Of a stretch of 64,000 nt of DNA, positions 63,306 to 64,000 are shown piece after piece. The stretch comes from Enterocloster clostridioformis (GTDB lineage: Bacteria > Bacillota > Clostridia > Lachnospirales > Lachnospiraceae), in the NCBI RefSeq assembly GCF_020297485.1, contig NZ_JAIWZC010000001.1, positions 5,022,001 through 5,086,000 on the forward strand, written 5' to 3'. Made by a program: the position numbers and the translations under genes. The notes beneath the pieces are model-generated. The model searched no databases. It had not been told where the DNA came from and was given only the letters and a program-made list of their open reading frames with translations. How positions within the stretch are numbered: position 1 is the first letter of the stretch; every line of letters starts with the position of its first letter.

Positions 63306-64000
63306 ATGACAATCAATAATAAGACAACTTTTAAGGAACTGAAGAAACTGGTCGGCAGCACAAAGGAACTGGCAAAGCTCCCGACTGCCAAGGAGTTGCG
63401 TAACTCCGATGAGGAGATCGTGTTCGATGGCGATGTGGCCGGCGCACACTTCATTATTTATAAGAACGGCCTGTTTATCTACAGCCGCAGTGGACATGCC
63501 ACGGTTTATGCAGTGGATCGCTGCACGGAGATCGAATACCCGTGTGTTTACGCCGATGAGGGCGGTCTGAATGTTACGGCCGGATGCAAGCACAGAGTTA
63601 AGACGGACCGCGACGGACAGAAGCACCTCATCGTGATCGTGCCGGAAACGGAGTACATGAATGGCCCGTGGGCAATGCCGCTGGATGTTGTTGGCACACA
63701 CCGGCTGGATCACAACAGTGACAGCCGCGAACAGAGCCACAGCGATTTCAGCCTGAGCAACGATGGTACAGACTGGGAAAACAAAGCAATTACACCGGAT
63801 TTCACGGATGTGCAGGAGGCAGAAGAACGGGAAGAGGAGCTGTGCAGAAAGCTGGAAGAAGCAAAAAAGAAGCTGACAGATAAGCAGAGAGAAGTGATCC
63901 AGCATGCTTTCTATGAAGATCCGGATCAGACACAGGCAGAGATGGCAAAGAAGATGAACTGTTCCCAGCCGATGATCCATAAGCATCTGGATGCGGCACT
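63306..64000 (+). CDS. sigma-70-region-4-like HTH protein (runs off right edge)
   Basis: Open frame to the end of the window, 231 codons seen. First ~130 residues: MTINNKTTFKELKKLVGSTK, FDGDVAGAHFIIYKNGLFIYS and later HLIVIVPETEY, not recognised. A charged linker follows (EEREEELCRKLEEAKKKL). Then a region-4-like HTH, LTDKQREVIQHAFYEDPDQTQAEMAKKMNCSQPMIHKHLDAAL, given here in parts: LTDKQREVIQ, QAEMAKKMNC, SQPMIHKHLD. This resembles sigma factors or the HTH proteins of conjugative elements. Its Shine-Dalgarno is hidden in a stem-loop. Confidence 0.78.
   Translation, partial: MTINNKTTFKELKKLVGSTKELAKLPTAKELRNSDEEIVFDGDVAGAHFIIYKNGLFIYSRSGHATVYAVDRCTEIEYPCVYADEGGLNVTAGCKHRVKTDRDGQKHLIVIVPETEYMNGPWAMPLDVVGTHRLDHNSDSREQSHSDFSLSNDGTDWENKAITPDFTDVQEAEEREEELCRKLEEAKKKLTDKQREVIQHAFYEDPDQTQAEMAKKMNCSQPMIHKHLDAA

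Overview
The window reads as a chromosome segment of a Clostridia bacterium, most likely a gut Lachnospiraceae member of the Enterocloster/Lachnoclostridium type. I infer this from the style of the arginine genes, the purine riboswitch, the CpsB/CpsC/CpsD/LCP capsule set, and strong AGGAGG-type ribosome binding sites. No rRNA, tRNA or CRISPR array was seen.

Layout. (1) 1-5.8 kb: arginine biosynthesis. argG (partial, leftward) faces argC-GNAT-argJ-argB-argD across a shared regulatory region. (2) 6-11.8 kb: a MacAB-like exporter (adaptor, ATPase, FtsX-type permease) followed by two exported coiled-coil proteins resembling TolC-type or adaptor helices. (3) 11.8-15.6 kb: a KdpDE-like two-component pair divergent from a potassium-uptake pair in which trkH has lost its middle while trkA is intact. 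(4) 15.8-22.7 kb: a guanine-type purine riboswitch, guanine deaminase, purine permease and a three-subunit molybdenum hydroxylase (xanthine dehydrogenase type). (5) 22.7-54.9 kb: a large surface-polysaccharide locus. It has two paralogous winged-helix regulators, CpsB, CpsC, CpsD, an LCP ligase and a secreted Ser/Thr-rich protein. These are followed by the initiating sugar transferase, sugar-nucleotide genes, glycosyltransferases, pyruvyl-transferase-like and FrhB-like proteins, polymerase, flippase, nonulosonic-acid genes and a VanZ-like protein. (6) 54.9-64 kb: accessory DNA with small unknown genes, a compact leftward five-gene operon encoding an AAA_13/RloC-like ATPase and three unknown proteins that share a glycine-rich motif, and a sigma-like HTH gene that runs off the right edge.

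The most striking feature is in region 5. Three genes carry uninterrupted poly-G tracts (26, 13 and 13 G). Two are out of frame as read here (acyltransferase, serine-acetyltransferase-like) and one is in frame (FrhB-like). This is what contingency loci with slipped-strand phase variation look like. The acyltransferase is also broken by a 136-bp MITE whose removal with one target copy restores the frame. neuB is split by an IS200-type element that leaves both flanks joinable. ugd is truncated, a two-component DDE/ATPase transposon has decayed in place, and glf has a GC-rich internal block suggesting recombination. The surface glycan is therefore probably under diversifying selection and can exist in several on/off states.

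The second candidate system is the 57.99-62.68 kb operon, which looks like an undescribed defence-type module. A long stem-loop covers the Shine-Dalgarno sequence of the next gene on the other strand.
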